Part shown: piece after piece, positions 1-8,128 of the stretch
Layout of the letters: the number at the start of each line of letters is the position of its first letter
Numbering within the stretch: the stretch's first letter is position 1
The notes under the pieces: model-generated
The model's input: only the letters and a program-made list of their open reading frames with translations
What the model was told of the DNA's origin: nothing
Databases searched by the model: none
NCBI GenBank assembly: GCA_035294305.1
Contig: DATGLD010000006.1
Location: 1 to 64,000, forward strand
Source: DASRBN01 sp035294305
GTDB lineage: Bacteria > Chloroflexota > Ktedonobacteria > Ktedonobacterales > Ktedonobacteraceae
DNA length: 64,000 nt
Direction: 5' to 3'
Translations under genes and position numbers: made by a program

Positions 1-67
1 CAATCACCACCGGCTTCATCAAGCCTTAGACTATCAAACGCCTGCCCAGGTCTATGGCAGGCACTAA
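1..67 (+). mobile_element. C-terminal end of an IS3-family transposase (partial, cut by window edge)
   Basis: One frame from base 2 reads NHHRLHQALDYQTPAQVYG then RH and a TAA stop at 65-67. This matches the very conserved end of IS3-family OrfB (rve integrase) proteins, which typically close with a phrase like 'RPHQALGYKTPAEVY'. Only about 21 residues are inside the window, so the element itself lies to the left. After the stop, AAGAGG (66-71) can pair with CCTCTT (95-100) ahead of ATTTTT, a weak terminator-like hairpin. The right end of the element is probably within the next 100 bases; the stretch ending in TTGACTTTTGGTACCACCA at 121-139 is a candidate terminal repeat, but its left partner is not visible. 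Confidence 0.72.
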
Positions 68-567
68 GAGGACTTTTCTCGTATGGCTCAGTTCCCTCTT
101 ATTTTTGCCCACAAACTGTCTTGACTTTTGGTACCACCATAATACCGAGATTCAAAATTCCTAGGACCAGAAGTGACCTATCCAGAGGCACCTCAAATCT
201 TTGATCGATAAATACGGGCATTCAATGGTTTTGGGCATAGAAACCAATCTCAATATGTTATAATCTGTAGCAGTATGAAACCATTATCATTCACCTCAGC
301 CGCATCTATCTCTGGGGTGCGACCCGAACATCGCGCCACCGTCGAACGCTACCTGCTCGCAGCCGGGTAGCGGCGCCTCGTCATACGCTCCAACATTTGT
401 AGAAGCTCGCGCTATAAGAGCCTGCCTGCCTATTTTGCCGTTACCTTGCACCATTTCATCCGTCCCAACGTGTCATAAAATGTGATACCATGATGTACGA
501 GGGTCACAAGCGCCATCATTCGCCGGTGGCCTTGTTGGGGGATGAGGAGATTTTGGGAGAACCACAC
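68..567. other. Intergenic region before prfA
   Basis: About 500 bases with no convincing gene. The first part is probably the outer end of the IS3-type element. An extended -10 promoter sits at 256-264. A 31-codon ORF at 275-370 starts about 10 bases after that -10, but it has no Shine-Dalgarno sequence and no recognisable family. The long antisense ORF over 430-1359 is the shadow of prfA. Confidence 0.6.
256..264 (+). promoter_or_regulatory. Extended -10 promoter upstream of prfA
   Basis: The sequence TGTTATAAT is a perfect TGnTATAAT extended -10. No good -35 lies at 16-18 bp, which is common for extended -10 promoters. Transcription would start near 271 and could read into prfA with a leader of about 300 bases. 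Confidence 0.5.
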
Positions 568-1680
568 ATGGACTTGATGAATAAACTTGCCAGCCTGGCA
601 CAACGCTATGAAGAATTGAATACACTCATGTCGCAGCCCGAGGTACTCGAAGATATTCCGCAGTTGCAGCGCTATGGCCGCGAACGCGCCGAACTCGAGG
701 AGGTTGCGCAAAAATATGATGAACTGCAGGCGAATGAGAAGCAGTATGCCGAGGCCCAGGAAATGTACGACGAGAGCAATGAGCCTGAAATGCGCGACCT
801 GGCCTTTGAAGAGATGGAACGCCTGAAAGCTCGTAAAGAGCAGTTGCTCAACGAGGTGAAGGTTGCCCTGTTGCCTAAAGATATCATGGATGAGAAAAAC
901 GCCATCGTAACCATTCAGGGTGGTGCGGGCGGCGACGAAGCGGCCCTCTTCGCTGGCGAGCTCTTCCGCATGTACAGCCGCTATGCCGACAATCATCGCT
1001 GGAAGATTGAAATCCTGGATATCAATGAAACTGGGCAGGGCGGCATCAAAGATATCACCTTCGTCGTCAAAGGCAAGGGCGCGTATAGTCGTATGAAGTA
1101 TGAGGGCGGCACGCATCGTGTGCAGCGCGTTCCGGTGACGGAGGCCAATGGGCGCATTCACACCTCGACGGCCAAGGTGATCGTGCTGCCGGAAGTTGAC
1201 GAGGACATCAATATCGACATCAAAGATACCGATATTCGCGTCGATGTCTACCGCTCTACCGGCCACGGCGGCCAGAGCGTCAACACGACCGACTCCGCGG
1301 TGCGCATTACGCATTTGCCGACAGGACTGGTCGTGACCTGCCAGGATGAGAAGTCGCAATTGAAAAATAAGGTCAAGGCGCTTTCGGTCTTGAAATCGCG
1401 CCTATGGGACCTGGAAGAAGCTCGCCGGCAGGCGGAATTGAGCAAATCGCGCCGCTCGCAGGTACAGACCGGCGACCGCAGCGAAAAGATACGTACTTAT
1501 AATTTTCCGCAGGATCGCGTCACCGATCATCGCATCGGTTTCACGCGCCATAATCTACCCGGCGTGCTCAATGGTGAGCTTGACGAGTTTATCGATAACC
1601 TGATCACAGTCGATCAGGCCGACAAGTTGCAGCACCTGTTCGAGGAAGACGACAACAGCGGCAACGGTAAAGCCAGCTAA
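568..1680 (+). CDS. prfA: Peptide chain release factor 1 (RF1)
   Basis: This 370-residue protein recognises UAA/UAG stop codons in the ribosomal A site and triggers peptide release. The catalytic GGQ is at residues 234-236 (GHGGQSVN), and the PVT tripeptide in RVPVTEANGRIHTS is the RF1-type stop-codon reading motif, as opposed to SPF in RF2. I chose the ATG at 568 because GGGAGA lies 7 bases upstream and the protein then begins MDLMNKLASLAQRYEEL as in the family; the longer ORF from 490 adds 26 residues without homology. Its usual neighbour prmC is not adjacent but about 57 kb away at 58612. Confidence 0.96.
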   Translation: MDLMNKLASLAQRYEELNTLMSQPEVLEDIPQLQRYGRERAELEEVAQKYDELQANEKQYAEAQEMYDESNEPEMRDLAFEEMERLKARKEQLLNEVKVALLPKDIMDEKNAIVTIQGGAGGDEAALFAGELFRMYSRYADNHRWKIEILDINETGQGGIKDITFVVKGKGAYSRMKYEGGTHRVQRVPVTEANGRIHTSTAKVIVLPEVDEDINIDIKDTDIRVDVYRSTGHGGQSVNTTDSAVRITHLPTGLVVTCQDEKSQLKNKVKALSVLKSRLWDLEEARRQAELSKSRRSQVQTGDRSEKIRTYNFPQDRVTDHRIGFTRHNLPGVLNGELDEFIDNLITVDQADKLQHLFEEDDNSGNGKAS

Positions 1681-1728
1681 GACCGGCTCGATGCGGATAG
1701 GCTGGGATCAGGGAACAGTTACCAATCA

Positions 1729-1759
1729 GGGAGAGCCCGTCCTCAGATAGGCTCTCTCC
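1729..1759 (+). terminator. Hairpin after prfA
   Basis: GAGAGCC (1731-1737) pairs with GGCTCTC (1750-1756), and GG/CC pairs may extend the stem past a one-base bulge. There is no T-run, so it may be a weak terminator or an mRNA-stabilising hairpin. It lies just before the following gene. Confidence 0.35.
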
Positions 1760-1810
1760 ATGACGAACGAGATGCGAGGGAATGCATCTCTAGTTGAAAG
1801 GAAGGCAATG

Positions 1811-3028
1811 ATGGCACAATTGGTAATGGGTCAGAGTAAAATGTACGAAAACGCGCTACCCGAAATCAATCCTTCGTACAGGTTGCTACTTGGCCCTGGT
1901 CCCTGTAATGTTGATCCGTGCGTTCTGCGTATCGCCTCAGCGCCGCAGCTTGGGCATATCGACCCGGAATTTTTTGCGATCCTCGAAGAGACGGCCCAGT
2001 TTTTACGACAGGTATTCCAGACGAAAAACGAGATGACGCTGTGTGTATCCGGCTCCGGCTTTTCGGGAGCCGAGGCAGTATTGAGTAATTTGCTCGAGCC
2101 GGGCGATAGGCTTATTGCCGGCAGCCTGGGTTTCTTCAGTGGCAAGATCGTTGAGATCTCCGAGCGGGCGGGCGCGCAGGTGGTCAATCTGGAGACTGAA
2201 TTGGGTAAGCCGCTTGCTCCAGAGACGCTTGAGCAGGCATTTCAGGAAAATCCGGGTGCGAAGATATTTGCCACGGCCATCGCGGAAACCTCGACCGGCC
2301 TGTGGCAGCCGCTGGACGAATTGGAACGCATCACGCACCAGCATGGAGCGCTTTTTGTGGTGGATGCCGTCTGTGGACTGGGCGGTGTACCGATGAACGT
2401 CGATCAGATGAAGATCGACGCCTGTTACGCTGGTAGTCAAAAGAGCCTGGGAGCATTGCCCGGATTGGCGCCCGTCACGCTGAACGAGCGCGCGATAGAG
2501 GTTATGAAAAATCGCAGAACGCCCGTCCAGAGTTATTATCTGAACCTGCAAGACCTTCATCGCTATTGGAACGGCGACCATACCTATCACCACACAGCAT
2601 GCAGCAATGTTGTGTATACAATGCATGAAGCGCTGCGTATCGTCCTGGAAGAGGGTCTAGAGGCGCGTTGGGCGCGCCACAAGCTGAACAGTGAGGCGCT
2701 ACGAGCCGGCGTCAAGGCGATGGGCCTGAGTATTCTTACGCAGCCGGGTTATGAACTGCCGGTGCTTACAGCAATTACATTGCGCGAGGGTATAGATGAG
2801 CTGGCCGTTCGCAAGGCGCTGCTGGATGAATATAGCATCGAGATCGGCGGTGGCTTCGGTGCGCTGAAAGGCCGTTTGATTCGTATAGGCCTGATGGGCT
2901 ACAATTCGTGCCGCAAAAATGTCGATACCGTTCTGGCCGCGCTCGAACATGTCTTGCCGCGCTGTGGTTTCCAGCCGGAGGCTGGAGCGGCGCTGGCAGC
3001 GGCAGACGAAGTATATAAAAAGGCGTAA
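1811..3028 (+). CDS. PLP-dependent class-V aminotransferase (alanine-glyoxylate/serine-pyruvate type)
   Basis: A cytosolic fold-type I PLP enzyme of 405 residues, in the family that includes alanine-glyoxylate and serine-glyoxylate aminotransferases. The N-terminal LLLGPGPCNV is the family opening. The PLP lysine is in AGSQKSLGALPGLAP, preceded by the cofactor-binding Asp in VVDAVCGLGG. The C-terminal region contains IGGGFGALKGRLIRIGLMG, typical of the small domain. The start is uncertain: the ATG at 1811 has AGGAAGG 5 bases upstream, while upstream in-frame ATGs at 1760 and 1808 are less well placed. Exact substrates cannot be told from sequence; glyoxylate with alanine or serine is the family default. 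Confidence 0.85.
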   Translation: MAQLVMGQSKMYENALPEINPSYRLLLGPGPCNVDPCVLRIASAPQLGHIDPEFFAILEETAQFLRQVFQTKNEMTLCVSGSGFSGAEAVLSNLLEPGDRLIAGSLGFFSGKIVEISERAGAQVVNLETELGKPLAPETLEQAFQENPGAKIFATAIAETSTGLWQPLDELERITHQHGALFVVDAVCGLGGVPMNVDQMKIDACYAGSQKSLGALPGLAPVTLNERAIEVMKNRRTPVQSYYLNLQDLHRYWNGDHTYHHTACSNVVYTMHEALRIVLEEGLEARWARHKLNSEALRAGVKAMGLSILTQPGYELPVLTAITLREGIDELAVRKALLDEYSIEIGGGFGALKGRLIRIGLMGYNSCRKNVDTVLAALEHVLPRCGFQPEAGAALAAADEVYKKA

Positions 3029-3064
3029 AGAACCTCGTGGGGCCGTTAATGGATTTTGGTACGC

Positions 3065-3147
3065 AAGACCGGGAAGCACATGCTTCCCCTGTCATTCTGA
3101 GCGCAGCGAAGAATGACAGGGGAAGAGCCGCTCTGCCTGCCGGTCTT
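3065..3147. repeat. Nested palindromic element, CTGAGCGCAGCGAAG-loop type
   Basis: A perfect 15-bp inverted repeat, CTTCCCCTGTCATTC (3083-3097) and GAATGACAGGGGAAG (3111-3125), encloses a loop containing TGAGCGCAGCGAA. Outside it, AAGACCGG (3065-3072) pairs with CCGGTCTT (3140-3147). GGGAAGCA and TGCTTCCC (3071-3088) form an alternative short hairpin. The loop core resembles CTGAGCGGAGCGAA in the 57965-58204 gap, suggesting a dispersed repeat family. It may also end transcription of the aminotransferase gene. Confidence 0.75.
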
Positions 3148-3215
3148 ACTCGTGAAAAGTCTATGACCGGCCCGCAAGGGATGCTGCTAGATTAACAATA
3201 GGTAGCGAATCAACC

Positions 3216-3970
3216 ATGGGACTGGAGCAGCCACAAGCAATCCGCACCATCTTTTTTGACGCTGGCTATACGTTGTTGCATCCCTATCCTTCTACCGCGG
3301 AAATTTGCCAGCAGGTATGCGAGCGATTGCATTTGCACCTGCACCTGGATGAAGTCAAGAGTCGTATGATTGATGCAGAGGAGTATTTCTGGCGCCAGAC
3401 AAGGCAACGCCACCAGACCTGGGCCAGTGAGGAGACGATTACCGAGTTCTGGGTGGGATATTATATGAATCTGCTCCGCCCATTCATTGAGGAACATGAT
3501 GAGCCGCGCCTTTACCAGCTGGCCTTAGCAATCACGAGGGAATTCGAGCAGCATACCAGCTGGCAAATGTATCCCGACGTGCTACCAACGCTGGAAGTGT
3601 TGAGAAAACATAACTACACCTGGGCGTCATCTCCGATTGGGGCATTGCCCTGAGCGCTATTCTACGCCGCCTTCACCTCACAAACTATTTTGATTGCTTG
3701 CTCATCTCAGCCGCAACGCGTCATGCTAAACCCTCCCCTACACTCTACGAGCGCGCGCTCCAGAGGGCGAACAGTATCGCCGATTATACACTGCATGTAG
3801 GAGATTCCTATCTTCACGATGTGTTAGGGGCGCGAGCTGTTGGCATAACACCGGTACTGCTTGATCGCCAACGAACATTAGAGGAATCGAACATCGATTG
3901 TTTGCTTGTGCATTCGCTGGCTGATTTACTGCAATTACTGGAAATTGTTTCGCCTCATAGACCCTGGTAA
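3216..3970 (+). pseudogene. HAD-superfamily hydrolase interrupted by a one-base frameshift
   Basis: The two halves read in different frames. The first (from ATG 3216) has HAD motif I in TIFFDAGYTLLHP. The second, in frame from about 3623, continues GVISDWGIALSAILRRLHL and carries the motif III Lys in HAKPSP and motif IV in HVGDSYLHDVLGARAVG. The two join seamlessly if one base is added near 3618-3622, giving about 252 residues, normal for a haloacid-dehalogenase-like phosphatase. As written, the first frame stops at 3651-3653. It is either a recent -1 deletion or a sequencing error. An intact protein would be a small cytosolic phosphatase. Confidence 0.8.
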
Positions 3971-3977
3971 TTGCATA

Positions 3978-4006
3978 TTTACCTCCAGGTGTTTTGCTGC
4001 TATACT
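3978..4006 (+). promoter_or_regulatory. Sigma-70-like promoter for the permease-kinase gene
   Basis: TTTACC (3978-3983) and TATACT (4001-4006) are separated by 17 bases. The -10 is strong and the -35 matches 4 of 6. The gene start is 67 bases downstream. Confidence 0.45.
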
Positions 4007-4072
4007 GTCGCAAGATTAGTCTCTCGAAAGAGCACTTGAGATTAGTGAAGTATGGCCAGGATGGGGTGAACG

Positions 4073-6358
4073 ATGAAAAAGCAGGCCGCGCAGTACACGC
4101 CGACTGTTTTACAAACCGCCATAGGTGAGCCATTGCGCTCAGAGCAGCGCACAAACGAGTATTTACCGCGCGTACTTTCGCGGGTAGATATGCTTGTCAT
4201 CTTCATAGCTATCGTCCTGTTTATCCCGAATGCTTCTGTTGTGCAGGCAGCGCAGGGGGCGGACAGCGCTATCTACCTTTATTGGATTATCGGCACAATA
4301 ACGTTTCTCATACCGGGGGCAATCGTCACCGGTCAATTGTATCGCCTCATGCCTGTTGACGGCGCGATTTATGTCTGGACCCACCGCGCACTAGGACCCT
4401 TATGGGGCTTCTTCGCAGGCTTCTGCGCCTGGTTTCCCGGTATTCTGGTACTGCTCTCTACCAGTGATATCATCCTCTCACTATTAGAAGGTATCTCAAC
4501 GGAATTATATGGCACTCCTGCAGACTGGTCGCTGGCTGCGTGGCAGCAGGGGATCATTGTATTGATTGTGTTGCTTTTTGCCGGCCTGTTCTCTCTTGTT
4601 CCGCTGCGTTGGATTATGAAGATAGCTAAATGGATAATCCTGCTCTATGGGATCGGCATTTTCATGGTTGGGCTGGCAGGTGTCATATGGCTCTTGACGG
4701 GTCATTCCGCACAGGTTTCGTTGACGAACGGCTATCCCCTGGCTTTTGGTGGACAAAACATCGTGCTCTATGGAGTGATTGTACTCGCCTTGCTTGGTGT
4801 CGAAGTGCCAATGAACATGGCGGCCGAAACACGACAGCCAGGTGCGGTTTCGCTCTTTTTGCGTTGGGGACCTCTGCTGGTCTTGCTGGCCTATCTCCTG
4901 GGAACGTTCGGAGTAATGGTGGTGGTGCCAGTAAGCAGTGCTGGCCTGCAATACTCGACAGTTCTAGCGGTCGGAGAGGTCTTCGGCTTACCTGCTGCTG
5001 TGCTGGTCAGTTTGATCTTCATCGGTTTCTTTATGACCGCCACTGTTATTTATAATGTGACTTTTTCCCGCATTTTGTTTGTGTCGGCATTAGATCACCG
5101 TTTGCCCCCGGGCCTGGCCAAGGTGAATCGCTATGCGGCCCCTCATCGCGCTACTACCATACAGATTGTACTGGTAGGCCTCATTGCCATTTTCACCTAC
5201 TTTATAAGCCCTCTATTGTACAGTGTCGATGCGCTGGCGCTCTCCGCAGATACGTACAACATCAGCCAGGCGACAACCACCGTCATCTGGTGCATATCAA
5301 TGATCTTCCTCTTCCTGGATGCCCCGCTGCTCTTGATACGCTTTCGTGAACTTTTCGCGAAGAAACGCGAATTGCTTGTCACACACCCCTGGGTGCTCTA
5401 CTTCTGTGCGGCCATAGGGGGAATAGCAAGCCTGTTGGGTATCTGGACAACGTTGACGCAGTCCTGGGATAGCGCCCTGATTTCCAATAGCGATTGGCTG
5501 AAAATTGTTGGGGTTTCTACCCTGGTGTTCATGGCAATTGGTCTTATTGGTTCAGCCTACCCTCGTCTCCTGGGCAGCCTGAATGAGCAGACGGAGGCAG
5601 CGCGCGAGAATGCGCGCCTGTTTCATGAATTACGCCAGGCATATGAGCGGCTCAGCGAACTTGACCAGCTCAAAGATGCCTTTTTGACCACGGCCAGCCA
5701 TGAGCTGCGCACGCCGCTCACGATAGTACAAGGATACCTGGAATTGCTCGGGGAGGTTGATGATGCTGTCGATCCTGAAATGCGGCGCGCTTTTCTGAAC
5801 AAGGCCCGCCGTGCCTGCGATGAACTGGTATTATTGCAGGCAAACATCATGGACGCAAGCCGTATTAAGTTCGATACTGCCACACTGATTACAACTAGCC
5901 TGCGATTGCGAGAGATTACCGACTCGGTTGTCGATCTCTTCGAGCCGATCATTCTGCAAGAGGAACGGACAACGGAAGTGGATATTGAGCCAGATGTTCA
6001 TGTGCTGGCCGATGAGACACGCCTGAAGCAGGTGCTGCGCAACCTGATTGCCAATGCCCTGCGCTACTCACCCCCTAAAACGCCCATTTGCATCACGGCA
6101 AAGGTGCTGCCACGAGAGGACATGGCGGAGATACATGTGATAGATCATGGATATGGTATACCAGCAGATAAACAGGAAGCGATTTTCGATAAGTTTGTGC
6201 GCTTAGAGCGCGATATGCAAAGCATCGTGCGTGGAAGCGGCCTGGGGCTGTATATCACGCGGCAGCTCGTCGAGGCCATGAAAGGCACGATTCGCGTCGA
6301 GAGCAGCGGGAAACCAGGCGAAGGCTCAACCTTTATTTTCACGCTGCCCCTGGCATAA
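4073..6358 (+). CDS. APC-superfamily amino-acid permease fused to a histidine kinase
   Basis: A 761-residue membrane protein. Residues about 40-500 form a run of roughly 12-14 hydrophobic segments like APC amino-acid permeases, with the characteristic opening SRVDMLVIF...IPNASVVQAA and GAIYVWTHRALGPLWGF. A short helical linker (about 505-535) leads to a HisKA domain with phospho-acceptor His543 in TASHELRTPL, then HATPase_c with an N-box (NLIANALRYSP), G1 (DHGYGIP) and G2 (GSGLGLYI). The whole kinase core looks intact. The design suggests a transporter-like sensor for an amino acid or amine that signals inward, analogous in logic to CbrA, which is built on a different transporter family. No response regulator is adjacent. 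GGGGTGA lies just before the ATG. Confidence 0.9.
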   Translation: MKKQAAQYTPTVLQTAIGEPLRSEQRTNEYLPRVLSRVDMLVIFIAIVLFIPNASVVQAAQGADSAIYLYWIIGTITFLIPGAIVTGQLYRLMPVDGAIYVWTHRALGPLWGFFAGFCAWFPGILVLLSTSDIILSLLEGISTELYGTPADWSLAAWQQGIIVLIVLLFAGLFSLVPLRWIMKIAKWIILLYGIGIFMVGLAGVIWLLTGHSAQVSLTNGYPLAFGGQNIVLYGVIVLALLGVEVPMNMAAETRQPGAVSLFLRWGPLLVLLAYLLGTFGVMVVVPVSSAGLQYSTVLAVGEVFGLPAAVLVSLIFIGFFMTATVIYNVTFSRILFVSALDHRLPPGLAKVNRYAAPHRATTIQIVLVGLIAIFTYFISPLLYSVDALALSADTYNISQATTTVIWCISMIFLFLDAPLLLIRFRELFAKKRELLVTHPWVLYFCAAIGGIASLLGIWTTLTQSWDSALISNSDWLKIVGVSTLVFMAIGLIGSAYPRLLGSLNEQTEAARENARLFHELRQAYERLSELDQLKDAFLTTASHELRTPLTIVQGYLELLGEVDDAVDPEMRRAFLNKARRACDELVLLQANIMDASRIKFDTATLITTSLRLREITDSVVDLFEPIILQEERTTEVDIEPDVHVLADETRLKQVLRNLIANALRYSPPKTPICITAKVLPREDMAEIHVIDHGYGIPADKQEAIFDKFVRLERDMQSIVRGSGLGLYITRQLVEAMKGTIRVESSGKPGEGSTFIFTLPLA

Positions 6359-6370
6359 TGATTTGCCCCA

Positions 6371-7099
6371 TTAAACGATTTCGCGCACCACCTCAACGCC
6401 GTTGAGCCGCATATGATAAAGGAAAACCAGGTGCAGAAAATCGCCGTCATGCGGCAATGCTCCAAGCTCTCTGGCCGTCTCTACAGGCATATCGTAGGTT
6501 TGCACGGCATTCGCAGGCACGATGACCCGTCTTTTCAAGTTGTGCGCGTTGGCATGCAGCTTCAGGTGCATCGCCATCGTGTACACACAAAGATCGGTGC
6601 AATTTCCCACGATTACCGCAGCTCGCAGGTCGTGGCGAGTGTCCAACCATTCTCCCAGATGCGTTCCATGGAACGCGCTAAGCGAATTTTTGGGGAAAAC
6701 CTTAAACAGGTTGGCAAAAGGCAGGTCTGCCAGTTCGGGAATAGTATCGGCCTCGGCAGTGCTAACCTGGCAGTGCGGCGGAAAATCGGCAAACTCTACT
6801 GCATCGGGCGTATGGCAATCCTGGGCAAGCACAAAGTCTCGCACGCCAATCGCGTAAGCGTCCTCGAAAGCCGCTCTCACTGCCGGAATAATGCTGTTGA
6901 CCCGCGGGCTGGATAGCGCCCCCTGGTGACAGAAGCCATTAATCATATCTACACTGAACAAGGCGACATGTCCCTGCTGTGCATCCTCGCGCAAATCATT
7001 CCAGGCGATGCGTGGCAGGTTGCGCTCCCACTGCACAAGAGCGGAAAGAAATTCATTCGAGCGTTCTGTGAAACTGGTAGGGATGGACCAGGTGGTCAT
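6371..7099 (-). CDS. pncA: Isochorismatase-family cysteine hydrolase, probable nicotinamidase
   Basis: A 242-residue cytosolic hydrolase. The catalytic triad of the family is visible: Asp in LFSVDMINGF, Lys in VFPKNSLSAF and Cys in VGNCTDLCVYTMA. A metal-binding-like stretch DCHTPDAVEFADFPPHC parallels the Asp/His metal site of nicotinamidases. The gene lies 33 bases downstream of an NrtR-type regulator, and NrtR proteins control NAD biosynthesis, so deamination of nicotinamide to nicotinate is the likely reaction (context-based inference). An excellent Shine-Dalgarno, AAAGGAGG, precedes the ATG on the minus strand. Other isochorismatase-like amidases remain possible. Confidence 0.8.
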   Translation of the reverse strand: MTTWSIPTSFTERSNEFLSALVQWERNLPRIAWNDLREDAQQGHVALFSVDMINGFCHQGALSSPRVNSIIPAVRAAFEDAYAIGVRDFVLAQDCHTPDAVEFADFPPHCQVSTAEADTIPELADLPFANLFKVFPKNSLSAFHGTHLGEWLDTRHDLRAAVIVGNCTDLCVYTMAMHLKLHANAHNLKRRVIVPANAVQTYDMPVETARELGALPHDGDFLHLVFLYHMRLNGVEVVREIV

Positions 7100-7132
7100 A
7101 AAGAACCTCCTTTCAAGGAAGAAATCCAGGGT

Positions 7133-7873
7133 CTATAATTTGGCTTCCACTGCCGGATTGAAGCGATACAGGCGAGCTGGGCGGTGCGTTCCCTCCATTT
7201 TCTTGGCGCCTGTATCCTCAAGGATGCCGGTCGAGAGAACTTTCTTGCGAAAATTGCGTTTATCCAGTTTGCGGTGCAGGATAATCTCGTAGACGCGCTG
7301 CAGCTCACGCAAGGTGAACTGCTCAGGTAACAGATTGAATGCAATTGTCGTATAATCGAGCTTGCCACGCAAGCGAGCGAGGGCGTATTCGAGAATCTGG
7401 GCATGGTCAAAAGCTAGCGGCGGCAGATTGTACATGGAGAACCAGCGCACATCGGCTGCATCGTCCGCGGCCCTGACCTGCAAGCGTTCGGAGTCCAGCA
7501 GGGCGAAGTAAACAACGGTAATAACGCGCGTGCGCGGATCCCGCCCGGGATCGCCAAAGGTATAAAGCTGTTCCAGGTACACGTCGTGAACGCTCGTCTC
7601 TTCCTGAAGCTCGCGTTTAGCCGCCGTTTCCAGCGATTCGTCCATCTGCACAAATCCGCCCGGAATGGCCCACATACCCTCGTAAGGCCAGGAACGGCGC
7701 TTCACCAGCAGCACCTGGAGGTCGCCCTTGCGCAGGCTCATCATCACCACGTCCACAGTCACCGATGGCCGTTCATACTTGCTTGCATCGTAGTGATGCG
7801 CCTTCGCTTCAGGAGTTTGTTGCTCGCCATGCTTACTATTCGATGTTTCGCTCTGCTGTTCCGTCTGTTCCAT
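7133..7873 (-). CDS. nrtR: NrtR-type Nudix transcriptional regulator of NAD metabolism
   Basis: A 246-residue two-domain protein. Residues about 35-165 are a Nudix domain with a complete box (GGFVQMDESLETAAKRELQ followed by EET), so it may bind or even hydrolyse ADP-ribose-type ligands. Residues about 170-246 form the NrtR winged helix, recognisable from KLDYTTIAFNLLPEQFTL, LDKRNFRKK and THRPARLYRF. In known NrtR regulators, ADP-ribose or related NAD breakdown products relieve repression of NAD-synthesis genes. Here it heads an operon with the putative nicotinamidase. A 21-bp palindrome at 7996-8016 upstream is the obvious operator candidate. The N-terminal 30 residues are polar and Gln/Glu-rich. 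Confidence 0.9.
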   Translation of the reverse strand: MEQTEQQSETSNSKHGEQQTPEAKAHHYDASKYERPSVTVDVVMMSLRKGDLQVLLVKRRSWPYEGMWAIPGGFVQMDESLETAAKRELQEETSVHDVYLEQLYTFGDPGRDPRTRVITVVYFALLDSERLQVRAADDAADVRWFSMYNLPPLAFDHAQILEYALARLRGKLDYTTIAFNLLPEQFTLRELQRVYEIILHRKLDKRNFRKKVLSTGILEDTGAKKMEGTHRPARLYRFNPAVEAKL

Positions 7874-7958
7874 ATGCCGCCCAAAATCTCTTTCTGTTGT
7901 ATTTCGCTATCATTAGAAAATCGCTGAGACCCTCACACCCGCCTCTATTCTAAGGCAT

Positions 7959-7964
7959 ATTATA
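7959..7964 (-). promoter_or_regulatory. -10 element for the nrtR-pncA operon
   Basis: Read on the minus strand this is a perfect TATAAT, 86 bases upstream of the nrtR start. No strong -35 is present (about 3 of 6 at 18 bp), consistent with a regulated promoter. The palindrome at 7996-8016 lies just upstream of it. Confidence 0.45.
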
Positions 7965-7995
7965 CCTTTGTTCTCTTGCTCGCTTCCATGCGCGC

Positions 7996-8016
7996 TTAGT
8001 GTAAAAGTAACACTAA
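7996..8016. promoter_or_regulatory. Candidate NrtR operator (21-bp palindrome)
   Basis: TTAGTGT (7996-8002) and ACACTAA (8010-8016) form a perfect 7-bp inverted repeat around a 7-base A-rich spacer. It sits in the divergent gap between nrtR and the DinG-like gene, and the 21-bp symmetric layout is what a dimeric NrtR would need. It may control either or both directions. Confidence 0.55.
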
Positions 8017-8072
8017 TATAAGGGATAGGACTGGACCTGTCAAGTATTTGTGATGCATCTTCCCGGCCATTG

Positions 8073-8081
8073 TGCTATACT
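8073..8081 (+). promoter_or_regulatory. Extended -10 promoter of the pseudokinase-helicase gene
   Basis: TGCTATACT fits the TGnTATAAT pattern. It lies about 48 bases before the ATG at 8129, which argues that the ORF's upstream extension to 8072 is not translated. Confidence 0.5.
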
Positions 8082-8128
8082 TTGCATGCGTGACAAACAT
8101 CCGTTCATATTTTTATTGGGGAGAGAGC

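Noticed and set aside
275..370. 31-codon ORF about 10 bases after an extended -10
   Set aside because: Could be a leaderless small gene, but it has no homology I know and no conserved composition; too short to support.
430..1359. 309-codon antisense ORF over prfA
   Set aside because: It is the shadow of the highly conserved prfA frame and has no recognisable domain or ribosome site.
1760..1810. Upstream start of the aminotransferase at 1760
   Set aside because: The ATG directly follows a hairpin and lacks a good ribosome site; 1811 has AGGAAGG at suitable distance.
8072..8128. Upstream start of the pseudokinase-helicase at 8072
   Set aside because: The extended -10 promoter lies inside this stretch, and GGGGAG precedes the ATG at 8129.
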